37,700 nucleotides of DNA from the NCBI GenBank assembly GCA_022616415.1, contig JAKEEU010000010.1, forward strand, positions 1-37,700. The letters are read 5' to 3'. This DNA comes from Candidatus Zhuqueibacterota bacterium (GTDB lineage Bacteria; Zhuqueibacterota; Zhuqueibacteria; Zhuqueibacterales; Zhuqueibacteraceae). The notes below the pieces were generated by a model. It saw only the letters and a program-made list of their open reading frames with translations, did not search any database and had not been told where the DNA came from. Shown here one piece after another: positions 22,778 through 30,893 of this stretch; position 1 is the first letter of the stretch, and each line of letters starts with the position of its first letter. The translations under genes were made by a program, and so were the position numbers.

Positions 22778-24261
22778 GTCGATTGACTACGGAACAACGT
22801 GATCGTTTGCTCCAAGATCTTTCAAGGATGGGCAGCGCAGGAAGCGCCGAAAGAGAAAGTGCTGAAACATTCAAAAGCACCTTCTACCCGGTCTCAGAAC
22901 ACACAAGAGCCTTCGACCCCGATGTTGTACTCATTGTCGGTGAGCGCGGAGCTGGCAAATCCGAGCTTTTTCGCGCTGTTGTTCATGAAGGCTTGCTGCC
23001 TGCTATTGCACGCATGACGCCCGGAAGCCGACTGGCCACGCTTAGCCAAGAGCATACGAAGTGGTTGCCAGGCCATCCACTTGGCGTCAATTTCGCTGAC
23101 GCTTCGGGCTTACAACATTTTATCGCTACACGAGCAATAGAGCCTACCGCGGTTGCGGATTTATGGTTCGCCTATCTTGTTCGTATCCTGAAAGACGAAA
23201 TTGATAACGAGGCGCAACAGAGCCTGAGAAGCCTTATCTCATTGCAGGGTGGAGATGTTGATAGCATCTTTCAACAATTCCGGCAAGCTGGCAGTTTACC
23301 GCTTCTTGCCATCGATCGTCTGGACGAATCACTGAAACAAGCCGGCCGCTGGATTTTCGTGAGCTACGATGAGCTCGACATTCTTGGAGGCTACGATTGG
23401 AGAACCATGGCATCGGCAATTCGGGGGTTGGTTGACTTCTGGGCCAATTACGCGCGGCGTTGGCAACGGATTCGCGCCAAAATATTTTTGCGTACAGACC
23501 TCTTTCGCCGACACACCCAGGCTTTAGGGGCCGATCTGATAAAGCTTGCGGCCAATCGTGCCGAGCTCTCGTGGAGTGATCGAAACCTGTATGCAATGTT
23601 GATTAAGCGAGTTGCCAACACAAGTGACAGGCTGCGGGATTATTGTCAAGCTGCAGGTTTAAATTTCATAGCTGACGAAACATTAGGTCTTTTGCCGGTG
23701 CTTGAGAAAGCGGAAGACGCACGGCCATTTATTGAGCGGATGGCAGGTCCTTACATGGGAGCTAACCGGCAGAAAGGGCGAACATTCACTTGGCTCCTCG
23801 ATCACGTCCGTAATGGTCATAAGAAAGCAGTGCCACGCGCCCTTGTCCGCTTGGTGGAGGAAGCCGCCGCGCAAGAGCGAGAATCACCACGCGCTACTCA
23901 TAATCGGCTATTAAGCCCAAGATCGCTCAGACGCGCTATCGATGTCGTCTCAAACGAACACGTACTTCAAGTCAACACCAGAGAGTTACCGTGGTTACCT
24001 GGTGTGGCATTTAGGTTGAAAGATACGGAAGTTCCTATGCGTCGTCGCGAGATAGAACGCTTGTTTGACAAAGATTGGGAGCGAAGTTGGGGCCAAGAGG
24101 CTCAAATTATTCGCCCTCCAGTAGAGGATGTGCGCGAACTTGTTGACTACTTGGTAGAGATAGGCATTCTTCGGCTTCGAACGAATGGCGAGATTGATGT
24201 GCCTGATTTATTCCTTGCTGGTCTTGGTCTTAAACGAAGAGGTGGGGTAAAAAAGAAGTGA
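22774..24261 (+). CDS. Large P-loop ATPase (Sll1717/STAND-like), third gene of the cassette
   Basis: The 495-residue protein has a standard Walker A GERGAGKS (56-63), Walker B WIFVSYDELDIL (193-204, with Asp199/Glu200) and a sensor-type strand RAKIFLRTDLFRRH (234-247). After about residue 255 comes a helical region ending in a probable winged-helix segment (VRELVDYLVEIGILRL, then EIDVPDLFLAGLG). This order resembles P-loop ATPases of the Sll1717 type and STAND-like sensors that detect a ligand and signal by oligomerising. No separate effector domain is fused, so the HEPN-like protein is the candidate effector or regulator. The start overlaps the previous stop by 4 bp. The product ends in basic KRRGGVKKK. 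The following flavoprotein gene starts only 10 bp later. Confidence 0.8.
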   Translation: MSRLTTEQRDRLLQDLSRMGSAGSAERESAETFKSTFYPVSEHTRAFDPDVVLIVGERGAGKSELFRAVVHEGLLPAIARMTPGSRLATLSQEHTKWLPGHPLGVNFADASGLQHFIATRAIEPTAVADLWFAYLVRILKDEIDNEAQQSLRSLISLQGGDVDSIFQQFRQAGSLPLLAIDRLDESLKQAGRWIFVSYDELDILGGYDWRTMASAIRGLVDFWANYARRWQRIRAKIFLRTDLFRRHTQALGADLIKLAANRAELSWSDRNLYAMLIKRVANTSDRLRDYCQAAGLNFIADETLGLLPVLEKAEDARPFIERMAGPYMGANRQKGRTFTWLLDHVRNGHKKAVPRALVRLVEEAAAQERESPRATHNRLLSPRSLRRAIDVVSNEHVLQVNTRELPWLPGVAFRLKDTEVPMRRREIERLFDKDWERSWGQEAQIIRPPVEDVRELVDYLVEIGILRLRTNGEIDVPDLFLAGLGLKRRGGVKKK

Positions 24262-24271
24262 GAATAAAACC

Positions 24272-25444
24272 ATGAATGCAACGACGACATTAATTTTAGG
24301 CGGCGGCTTTGGCGGCATCGTCACCGCCAACACGCTGCGCGGGCTTTTGCCGGCAGAGCACAAAATCGTTCTCATCGACAAGAGTGCCACATTCAACATC
24401 GGCGCGACCAAAACGTGGATCATGCTCGGCGAGCGCACGCCGGAGCAAGTGACGCACAACTTGAGCGCGCTGTCGAATCGCGGCATTGGCTTCGTGCAAG
24501 CGGAAGTGCAAAAAATTGATCCGGTAAAACGTGAAGTCGTAACGAGTAAAAAAACATTGTGCGGCGATTTTCTCGTGCTCGCGCTCGGCGCGGATATGAA
24601 TCTGGGCAAAGTCCCCGGCCTGGAAGCCGCGGCGCAAACATTTTATACGCTCGATGGCGCGCTGCGTCTGTGCGAGGTCTTGCCGAAATTTGACCGCGGT
24701 GAGCTCGTCATGCTCATTCCCGCCACGCCCTTCAAATGCCCGCCCGGCCCCTACGAAGCCGCGATGTTGTTGCACGAGTATTTCACCAAGCGCGGCCACA
24801 GCGACAAGATCAAATTGAGCATCCACACCGTTGAGCCAACGCCGATGGGAACCGCCGGCCCGCAAATGGGACAGTTCATCCGCGGTGAAATGCAAAAACG
24901 CGACATTGCGCTCCACACCCAAAGGCGCTGCAAAAGCATCGACGTAACGAGCCGGCGCATCACCTTTGAAGATGGCAGCACCGCGCCTTTCGATTTGCTC
25001 ATCGCCATCCCGCCTCACGAAGCGCCGCTACCGGTTCGCGCAGCCGGCCTCACCGACGCCAGTGGCTGGATTCCGGTTGATCCGAAAACGCTGAAAACGA
25101 GCGTGGACCGCGTCTACGCCATCGGCGATTTGTGCAAAGTGTCACTGCCCGGCCGTTTTAAACCCGAGATGCCGCTCGTGCTGCCCAAAGCCGGCGTATT
25201 CGCGGAGGCCCATGGCCGCGTGGTGGCGCATCAAATCGCTGCCGCAGCGCTCGGCAAAACCCCGTCTGAGGTTTATGACGGCAAAGGCTATTGCTACATC
25301 GAAATGGGCGACCGCCAAGCCCTTAAGGGCGATGGCGAGTTCTTTGCGCTGCCGCATCCCTACATGAACGCCCAGTCGCCAGACACCGCCATGTATGAAG
25401 CCAAATTCGCTTGGGCGGAGGATTGGGTAAGGAGATATTTATAG
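24272..25444 (+). CDS. FAD-dependent oxidoreductase, sulfide:quinone reductase-like
   Basis: The 390-residue product is a pyridine-nucleotide-disulfide-type flavoprotein with the FAD-binding Rossmann motif LILGGGFGGIVTA (7-19), the second GxxY-like region LVLALGAD and the C-terminal FAD motif VYAIGDLCKV (281-290). Two cysteines occur where sulfide:quinone reductases carry their redox pair: Cys156 in PFKCPPGPYE and Cys341 in GYCYIEMG. It may oxidise sulfide or another sulfur compound and pass electrons to quinone at the membrane face; a flavocytochrome c-like or NDH-2-like role is the alternative. It follows the ATPase gene by 10 bp yet has the GC-rich codon style of the flanking housekeeping genes, so it was probably not part of the cassette originally. 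ATG 24272 has only a weak GAAGTGAG site upstream. Confidence 0.85.
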   Translation: MNATTTLILGGGFGGIVTANTLRGLLPAEHKIVLIDKSATFNIGATKTWIMLGERTPEQVTHNLSALSNRGIGFVQAEVQKIDPVKREVVTSKKTLCGDFLVLALGADMNLGKVPGLEAAAQTFYTLDGALRLCEVLPKFDRGELVMLIPATPFKCPPGPYEAAMLLHEYFTKRGHSDKIKLSIHTVEPTPMGTAGPQMGQFIRGEMQKRDIALHTQRRCKSIDVTSRRITFEDGSTAPFDLLIAIPPHEAPLPVRAAGLTDASGWIPVDPKTLKTSVDRVYAIGDLCKVSLPGRFKPEMPLVLPKAGVFAEAHGRVVAHQIAAAALGKTPSEVYDGKGYCYIEMGDRQALKGDGEFFALPHPYMNAQSPDTAMYEAKFAWAEDWVRRYL

Positions 25445-25638
25445 ATTACAAATATATTGCCTTTGTGCAAGCTTTTCTCGTTCGGATTTTTTAAAAGCGC
25501 AAAATTTGCACGTTGCGAACAAAGGCAGGATTGTTATCTTTCCTCCAACTCAAAGTCCCATGATTTTCAATAATCGCAGTCTTGATGACGATTCCCGATT
25601 GGCGCGGCATGTACTTTGTATGACAGATATTGTTGTCT

Positions 25639-28422
25639 ATGAAAACTGAATTGCAAAATGTCGGGCGGCGAGCGGCATGGCTGTTTAGCTTGATGATCGC
25701 CGTAATGGCGCCATCCGCGCCGGCGCAGGATAGCCTCAAAATCTCGAAGCATCCCGATTTCTCGACCGCCGATAAGGCCTTCACCTTCAATGAAACGCTT
25801 TATGTGCAGGTGAAATCGCCGCGTATTGATTACACCTACCTCGACAAGAATGAGCTTCATCTCAAACCTGCCGGCAGTGGCGATGAAGTGAATGGCGCTT
25901 TCATTAATCATTTCAACGGCACTTATGCCACAGCCGTGCCGTTGTCGTCGCTCGCGCGCTCAGAGAGCAACTGGGAATTTCGGGTGGAGATCAAAGACCG
26001 GCAAGACAACGGATTTAGAGCGCGCGCCAATCTCACCATTCAGAATGCGCCGCCCATCATTGTCGAGCTTGAAGGGCGAATCGAAGCACTGACCGCCAAC
26101 TTTTTGCAGCTCTCCGGCCAAATGATTTTTGTGGAGGCTGCGACCACCGTCATGGAATTTGGCCAGCCGCTGAAGTTTGCGGATTTGCGCGTCAATTGGA
26201 AAGTTCATGCTCGCGCCGAGCGGCGCGCTGACAGGTTGTGGTGGGCGTTAACCATCGAGGTGCTCGATCGCGCCTCGACGAATGTTGTTGAAACGCGCGG
26301 CCGCCTGGCAAATCGGCAAGATTCGGTGATGATCGTGAACGACATTCGTTTTTGCCTTTCGGCGCAAACGGATTTGCGGGGGAAGGATAACGCGCTCATT
26401 ACCTTGGCCGATTTTCGCGCCGGCATGTTGGTAGAAGCGAGCGGTACCACCCACATAAACGGCGAGGTCATTGCCGGCCGCGTCAAGATCGAAGACGACA
26501 ACTTCGTCGATCAGGAAATTGAATTCACCGGCACGGTTGAGAGCGTGTTGGCTCGCGCGGCATTGCCGGATTCGATTCGAATTAATGGCGACCTTTTCGA
26601 AGTCGATGAGCAAACCGAATTGCGCGGTTTTAGAGACGAGCCGGTCAGGTTAAGCGATTGGGGTCCCGGCGAAAACGCTGAGATCAAGGCCAAGACGCGG
26701 CAGGGCCGGCTGCCATTGGCTCTGCAAATCAAGCGCCGGGAGCCTGGCGGTGAAGTGCAAGTGAAAGGCCAAATCGAGCGTTTGCAAGATTCCTCGCTCG
26801 TCGTGAGCGGCGTCGATTTTTTTCGCTCGGCCACCACGATCGTTCTCGACGATGAGAGCTTGCTGATTCCCTTCCCTGCGCTGCGGCTGGGACTTGATGT
26901 CGAAGTCCGGGCCAATCGTCAAGCCAACGGCCGCCTCGTTGCGACGCTGATCAAAATCGAAGACGATGGCGACGAGATCGAGTTGACGGGATTCATCGAT
27001 GAATTGATGGACACGAGCATTGAGGTTGCCGGCTCTATTTTTCTTGTCAATAGCGCCACGAACGTGTTCGATCAAAGCGGCGTTCGCATCGCGTTTTTCA
27101 CGCTGCGCCCCGGGATGCTGGTGGAAATTCACGGTACCCGGCGCTTTGACGGCTCGGTTGTCGCCACTGAAATTCGCATCGAAGATTTTTTTCTTGGAAA
27201 CGATATCGAGCTGCGCGGCGCGATTGCGGCGCTCACCGCCAACGGCTTGCGCGTCACGGAAGTTGATTTCTTCACCGATGCCAACACGGTGATTCTCGAC
27301 TTGACGGGTGCGCCGATTTCTTTGACCCAGCTTGCCGTCGGGATGATTGCCGAAATTCGCGCGAAATTTCTCGGCAATCGCTGGCTGGCTTCGCGCGTGA
27401 AAATTGAAGATGAAATTGATAACGAGATGGCGACGGTTGCCGCGATTGACAGCCTGAAGATGGGCGCTTTCCATACTCTCGGCCGCCTCGTACGGGGCGC
27501 CAATAACACGATTTACCTCGGCTTCAATAATGAGCCTATTGTCTTTGCCACCCTGCAAGTCAACGACGTGGTGTCAGTGCGGGGACGGGCGCTTCCGGAC
27601 GGCTCATTCGTTGCTTTGCGGGTCAAGCGTGAGAATCGCAATATGAACGTGGCCGAAGCGTCCGGAAAGATCACGCAACGCGGCGCGGCGTCGGTCACCG
27701 TTGCCTCCATAACCTTTGCTGTAGATGCTGCGACCGGTTTCTTCGACGCTGAAAATCGCCCCATCACTTTCGCCGATTTGGCCGCCGGCCAGCTTGCCGA
27801 AGTGAGGGGAATCCGCCAAATCAACGGCGCGTTGGTGGCGAGCCGCATTCAACTGCAAAACCATCGCGTGCTGATCGGCATCGTCACCAGTTCTTTTTTC
27901 GGAACGGTCAACGTCGCCGGCTTACAGCACGTCAGCGCGTCGCAATCCGTGTTTATTGATGAGCAAAACCGTTCAATTAGCGCGAGCGAGGTCAGGCCCG
28001 GACAGCAAGTGCGGCTGGTTGCCAATGCCGCCGGTGGACAATGGGAGATTGTGAATTTGCGCATTCTCTTTAGCGGTAACGAGCCAACAACCGGCGCCGA
28101 CGATTCGCCGCAAAATTCGCTGCCACGAAATTTCGTTTTATACCAAAACTTTCCCAACCCATTTTTCAGCGGGGTGCAGCTTAATGCCGCCACGGTCATT
28201 CGTTTTGCCTTGCCGCGTCCGGAAGAAATTTCATTGGCGATTTACAATCAGCTCGGTCAGAAAATTCGCACCATTTCGGCCGGGCGCTTGCCGGCAGGAC
28301 TCCACGAGCGCTCGTGGGATGGCCGCGACGATTCCGGCGCGCAAGTGGCTTCGGGCGTTTATTTTTATCGGCTCCAAGCCGGGCAGCAAACAAAGATACA
28401 AAAGCTGATCGTGATCCGGTAA
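25639..28422 (+). CDS. Secreted DUF5666-repeat protein with C-terminal sorting domain
   Basis: The 927-residue product has a signal peptide (MKTELQNVGRRAAWLFSLMI, cleavage near SAPAQDS) and an N-terminal beta-sandwich domain of about 110 residues. From about residue 140 to 810, nine tandem repeats of some 70-75 residues match the DUF5666 style: each opens with a xGxIxxL strand, passes a FxVxxxT turn and LxxGxxVEV, and closes with VATxIKIED or a close variant. The last 90 residues are a FlgD/T9SS-type module (NFPNPF, LAIYNQLGQKIRTI, RSWDGRDDSG, GVYFYRLQAGQQ). It is probably exposed on the cell surface or secreted; ligand unknown. I chose ATG 25639 over TTG at 25630. No ribosome site is visible. 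The 194 bp upstream show no other gene. Confidence 0.87.
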   Translation: MKTELQNVGRRAAWLFSLMIAVMAPSAPAQDSLKISKHPDFSTADKAFTFNETLYVQVKSPRIDYTYLDKNELHLKPAGSGDEVNGAFINHFNGTYATAVPLSSLARSESNWEFRVEIKDRQDNGFRARANLTIQNAPPIIVELEGRIEALTANFLQLSGQMIFVEAATTVMEFGQPLKFADLRVNWKVHARAERRADRLWWALTIEVLDRASTNVVETRGRLANRQDSVMIVNDIRFCLSAQTDLRGKDNALITLADFRAGMLVEASGTTHINGEVIAGRVKIEDDNFVDQEIEFTGTVESVLARAALPDSIRINGDLFEVDEQTELRGFRDEPVRLSDWGPGENAEIKAKTRQGRLPLALQIKRREPGGEVQVKGQIERLQDSSLVVSGVDFFRSATTIVLDDESLLIPFPALRLGLDVEVRANRQANGRLVATLIKIEDDGDEIELTGFIDELMDTSIEVAGSIFLVNSATNVFDQSGVRIAFFTLRPGMLVEIHGTRRFDGSVVATEIRIEDFFLGNDIELRGAIAALTANGLRVTEVDFFTDANTVILDLTGAPISLTQLAVGMIAEIRAKFLGNRWLASRVKIEDEIDNEMATVAAIDSLKMGAFHTLGRLVRGANNTIYLGFNNEPIVFATLQVNDVVSVRGRALPDGSFVALRVKRENRNMNVAEASGKITQRGAASVTVASITFAVDAATGFFDAENRPITFADLAAGQLAEVRGIRQINGALVASRIQLQNHRVLIGIVTSSFFGTVNVAGLQHVSASQSVFIDEQNRSISASEVRPGQQVRLVANAAGGQWEIVNLRILFSGNEPTTGADDSPQNSLPRNFVLYQNFPNPFFSGVQLNAATVIRFALPRPEEISLAIYNQLGQKIRTISAGRLPAGLHERSWDGRDDSGAQVASGVYFYRLQAGQQTKIQKLIVIR

Positions 28423-28474
28423 TGACGATGCTTTTTCTCACCTCGCAATTTAACTTTTGCTTGCCGTGTCTTTG

Positions 28475-28693
28475 TCATGTATTTTGGTTGGGGCGAAACA
28501 TAACAAAACGAAAGATTTTAATGAGTTTGAGATTTTCTTGCGTCAACGCCGCATCACTGTAAGAACCGTGAAAAATATGGGCGCCATTAGGAATGTATTC
28601 AGCCAGGCCAGGTCTTTCTAACTCGCGGTTCAATAACTCAGCGAATCGGTCGAGGTTTTTGTCGGTTAAGTTCGTTTGTTCATTTGTTTGCAT
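28475..28693 (-). CDS. DUF5647-like small protein
   Basis: The 72-residue product reads as a compact small protein: NLDRFAELLNRELERPGLA, then YIPNGAHIFHG and AALTQENLKLIK. This is the pattern I know from DUF5647-type proteins (leading NL helix, a PxxGAH turn, a QENLKL helix). Such genes usually lie in pairs with another small gene, and here a truncated reading frame overlaps the 5' end, which supports a former two-gene unit. Start ATG 28693 is chosen because it lies within the overlap; further in-frame ATGs upstream lack a ribosome site. Its function is unknown, and a toxin-antitoxin role has been suggested only by the small-pair layout. The end is 52 bp from the convergent sorting-domain gene. 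Confidence 0.65.
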   Translation of the reverse strand: MQTNEQTNLTDKNLDRFAELLNRELERPGLAEYIPNGAHIFHGSYSDAALTQENLKLIKIFRFVMFRPNQNT

Positions 28694-28799
28694 AGTATTC
28701 ATCCTCATAAGCCTTGCGGTAAGTACGCCAAAACTGTTTTATGTGTGCAATGGCGTCAGTTAAAGCCAAGTTCTTATCGACAACCAGTTGAAAAACTTT
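28680..28799 (-). pseudogene. C-terminal remnant of a small gene overlapping the DUF5647-like gene
   Basis: A 39-codon open frame starts directly after a TAA at 28800-28802 and has no start codon or ribosome site. It reads KVFQLVVDKNLALTDAIAHI then KQFWRTYRKAYEDEYYANK, a protein-like amphipathic helix sequence. It ends at 28680, overlapping the start of the DUF5647-like gene by 14 bp in another frame. This looks like the surviving 3' end of the upstream member of a coupled pair. The family is not recognised. The 5' part is absent: the region between here and the gamma-glutamyltransferase stop (28846) is AT-rich with stops in all frames. Confidence 0.5.
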
Positions 28800-28845
28800 T
28801 TATAAGCACAATCTATTTCAAAAGCAAGAAGAAACCTCCTCTAAA

Positions 28846-30702
28846 TTACCACGCAATCCCATAATCATCCCCATGATTGCTCGCGCCGCCCCAGAACGTG
28901 CCGTGTTGCCAATCGAAATAAATCGCCGTAATCGGCCCGGAAGTCCTTCTTCTGTATTCCAATTTGTATCCCATTTTCGCCAGCTCCGCCCTGACCCATT
29001 GCGGAACTTCTTCATTCAGCGTGAGACGGCCCGGCTTGGTGTCGTGCTTGTCAAACGAGTCGCGCATCTGATAACTCGTGATGTTGGGCGCTTCGCACGC
29101 TTCCTGCACGTTCATCCCGAACTCCACCATATTCAGAAAAAATTGCAGCAGGTTCTGATCCTGCGTGTCGCCGCCCTGCACCGAGAAAGCGAGAAAAGGC
29201 TTGCCCTCTTTGATCGCCAGACTTGGCGTCAACGTCGCTCGCGGTCTCTTGCCCGGCGCCACGACATTAAACGGATTTTCACTTTCATCCAGAACAAAAC
29301 TCTGCATGCGCTGGCTCATGCCGATGCCGGTCTTGCCGGCGATGCACGCCGGAACCCAACCGCCGCTCGGCGTCACGGAAATCACCCAGCCTTCTTTATC
29401 CGCTGCTTGAATCGAAGTGGTGCCGGCGAAAAAGCTTTCGTCATTCACCCGCGAAGTTCTGGCCGTGTCGATATTCGACCACTTTTGCAAATAGTGCGTG
29501 AAGGGATTTTTCTTTCCCTCGAACGGATACGGATCGCCGGGTTTGGCGTCGGGATCATTCTTCTCCGAGTCGATCAGCTTGGCGCGTTCTTTCGCATATT
29601 CTTTGGAGAGCAATCCTCGAATCGGCTCTTCCGGCGGAAAATAAGGATCGCCGTAGTAGAAATCCCGATCAGCAAAAGCCAGGTTCATGGTTTGATAAAG
29701 CGTGTGGATATACTTGGCGCTGTTGAAGCCCATCGCTTTCAGATCGAAATTCTCCAACACGTTCAGCGCTTGCAACATGACCGGGCCTTGCACCCAGCAC
29801 GTGAGCTTGTAAACCTCGATACCCTTGTAAGTCGTCATCACCGGCTCTTCGAGATGGACTTTCCAATTGGCCAAATCTTCCATCGTATGCAACCCGCCCT
29901 GTTCGCGCGAGCCGTGGACAAACTCTTGCGCAATGTCGCCTTTATAAAAGCGTTCGTAAGCCGCGTAGATGGCCTCTTTCCGGTTTTTGCCCTCAGCAAG
30001 GGCTTCTTGTTCGGTTTCGACGAGTTTGGTAAGCGTGCTCAGCAAGTCGGGCTGACGGAATATTTCTCCCTGATACGGGGCTTCACGCTTCTCGCCGAGG
30101 TGAGTGAGAAAAACTTTTTTGGAATAAGGCCATTGCTTGATTCTGGCTTTTTCCCGCTCGATACGATTGGCCGTATCATCTTCTATCGGATAGCCCTCCG
30201 CCATCTGCATCGCCGGCTCCAGCACCTGCTTCAGGCTCATCGTCCCAAACTCGGCCAGCATCGTCATCAGCCCTCCGGGCGTGCCAGGCGTTACCGCGGC
30301 CAGTGGGCCATATTCGGGCGGATAGTTCATCTTTTTCTTCTTGAAAAATTCCGGCGTCGCGCCGGTCGGAGCCACGCCAAGCGCATTGATGCCGATGACT
30401 TTTTTGGTGTGGGGATTATAAATGAGCGCCTGTGTTTCTCCGCCCCAGCTCAAAACGTCCCACATCGTGCAGGTGGCGGCAAGCATGGCGCAAGCTGCGT
30501 CGATGGCGTTGCCGCCGCGCTCAAAAATTTTGGCGCCAGCGGTCGCACCCAGCGGCTTGCCGGTGATCGCCACCCAGTGCCGGCCATGCAGCACGGGCTT
30601 TTGAGTTTGGGCGTGGCTTATACCGTTCGCGGTAAAAAAAGAAATCAGCAGAAGCGAAACGGCGATCCACTTCTGGCGGAATGAAATGGGTATTGAATAC
30701 AT
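28846..30702 (-). CDS. Gamma-glutamyltransferase family protein, exported
   Basis: The 618-residue precursor has a signal peptide (MYSIPISFRQKW, hydrophobic core, GISHAQTQ) and the N-terminal nucleophile fold of gamma-glutamyltranspeptidases. Motifs include GGNAIDAACAMLAATC, PGTPGGLMTMLAEFG and GTTSIQAADKEGWVISVTPS. The first threonine of GTTS (about residue 428) is the expected autoprocessing nucleophile. GKRPRATLTPSLA and FSVQGGDTQDQ follow. It should split gamma-glutamyl bonds (glutathione or other gamma-glutamyl peptides) in the periplasm, or act as an acylase. ATG 30702 follows AAAGGAG by 9 bp, so upstream ATGs to 30810 are rejected. It is transcribed divergently from the amino-acid permease. 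Confidence 0.9.
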   Translation of the reverse strand: MYSIPISFRQKWIAVSLLLISFFTANGISHAQTQKPVLHGRHWVAITGKPLGATAGAKIFERGGNAIDAACAMLAATCTMWDVLSWGGETQALIYNPHTKKVIGINALGVAPTGATPEFFKKKKMNYPPEYGPLAAVTPGTPGGLMTMLAEFGTMSLKQVLEPAMQMAEGYPIEDDTANRIEREKARIKQWPYSKKVFLTHLGEKREAPYQGEIFRQPDLLSTLTKLVETEQEALAEGKNRKEAIYAAYERFYKGDIAQEFVHGSREQGGLHTMEDLANWKVHLEEPVMTTYKGIEVYKLTCWVQGPVMLQALNVLENFDLKAMGFNSAKYIHTLYQTMNLAFADRDFYYGDPYFPPEEPIRGLLSKEYAKERAKLIDSEKNDPDAKPGDPYPFEGKKNPFTHYLQKWSNIDTARTSRVNDESFFAGTTSIQAADKEGWVISVTPSGGWVPACIAGKTGIGMSQRMQSFVLDESENPFNVVAPGKRPRATLTPSLAIKEGKPFLAFSVQGGDTQDQNLLQFFLNMVEFGMNVQEACEAPNITSYQMRDSFDKHDTKPGRLTLNEEVPQWVRAELAKMGYKLEYRRRTSGPITAIYFDWQHGTFWGGASNHGDDYGIAW

Positions 30703-30781
30703 TTCGCGCGCTCCTTTCACTAAGTCGGTTGACCTAAATGGCCTGACAGTCATTGCTTGGAAAGTGCATGATGTGGAATTT

Positions 30782-30810
30782 ATTTTACCAGAAATGAATG
30801 TCATTGTCAA
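30782..30810 (-). promoter_or_regulatory. Promoter of the gamma-glutamyltransferase gene
   Basis: On the minus strand: TTGACA (30805-30810), 17-bp spacer, TAAAAT (30782-30787). This would start transcription near 30775 and give a leader of about 73 nt. Its -35 is 20 bp from the divergent permease promoter, and the GTCAAG/CTTGAC halves of the two -35 regions form an inverted repeat. Confidence 0.65.
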
Positions 30811-30830
30811 GTGCTTTTTGTAATAACCGC

Positions 30831-30859
30831 TTGACGTTGGGCTTTTGCTGAAGTATATT
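30831..30859 (+). promoter_or_regulatory. Promoter of the amino-acid permease gene
   Basis: TTGACG (30831-30836), 17-bp spacer, TATATT (30854-30859). The start would be near 30866, giving a leader of about 28 nt to ATG 30894. Confidence 0.65.
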
Positions 30860-30893
30860 GTTTTACCTTGTCGTCAACAGAAACGAGCCATAA

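Noticed and set aside
28873..30684. Plus-strand open frame of about 600 codons opposite the gamma-glutamyltransferase gene
   Set aside because: Its text is Arg/His-rich without motifs, while the minus strand carries clear family motifs and a signal peptide. It is a GC-driven antisense shadow.
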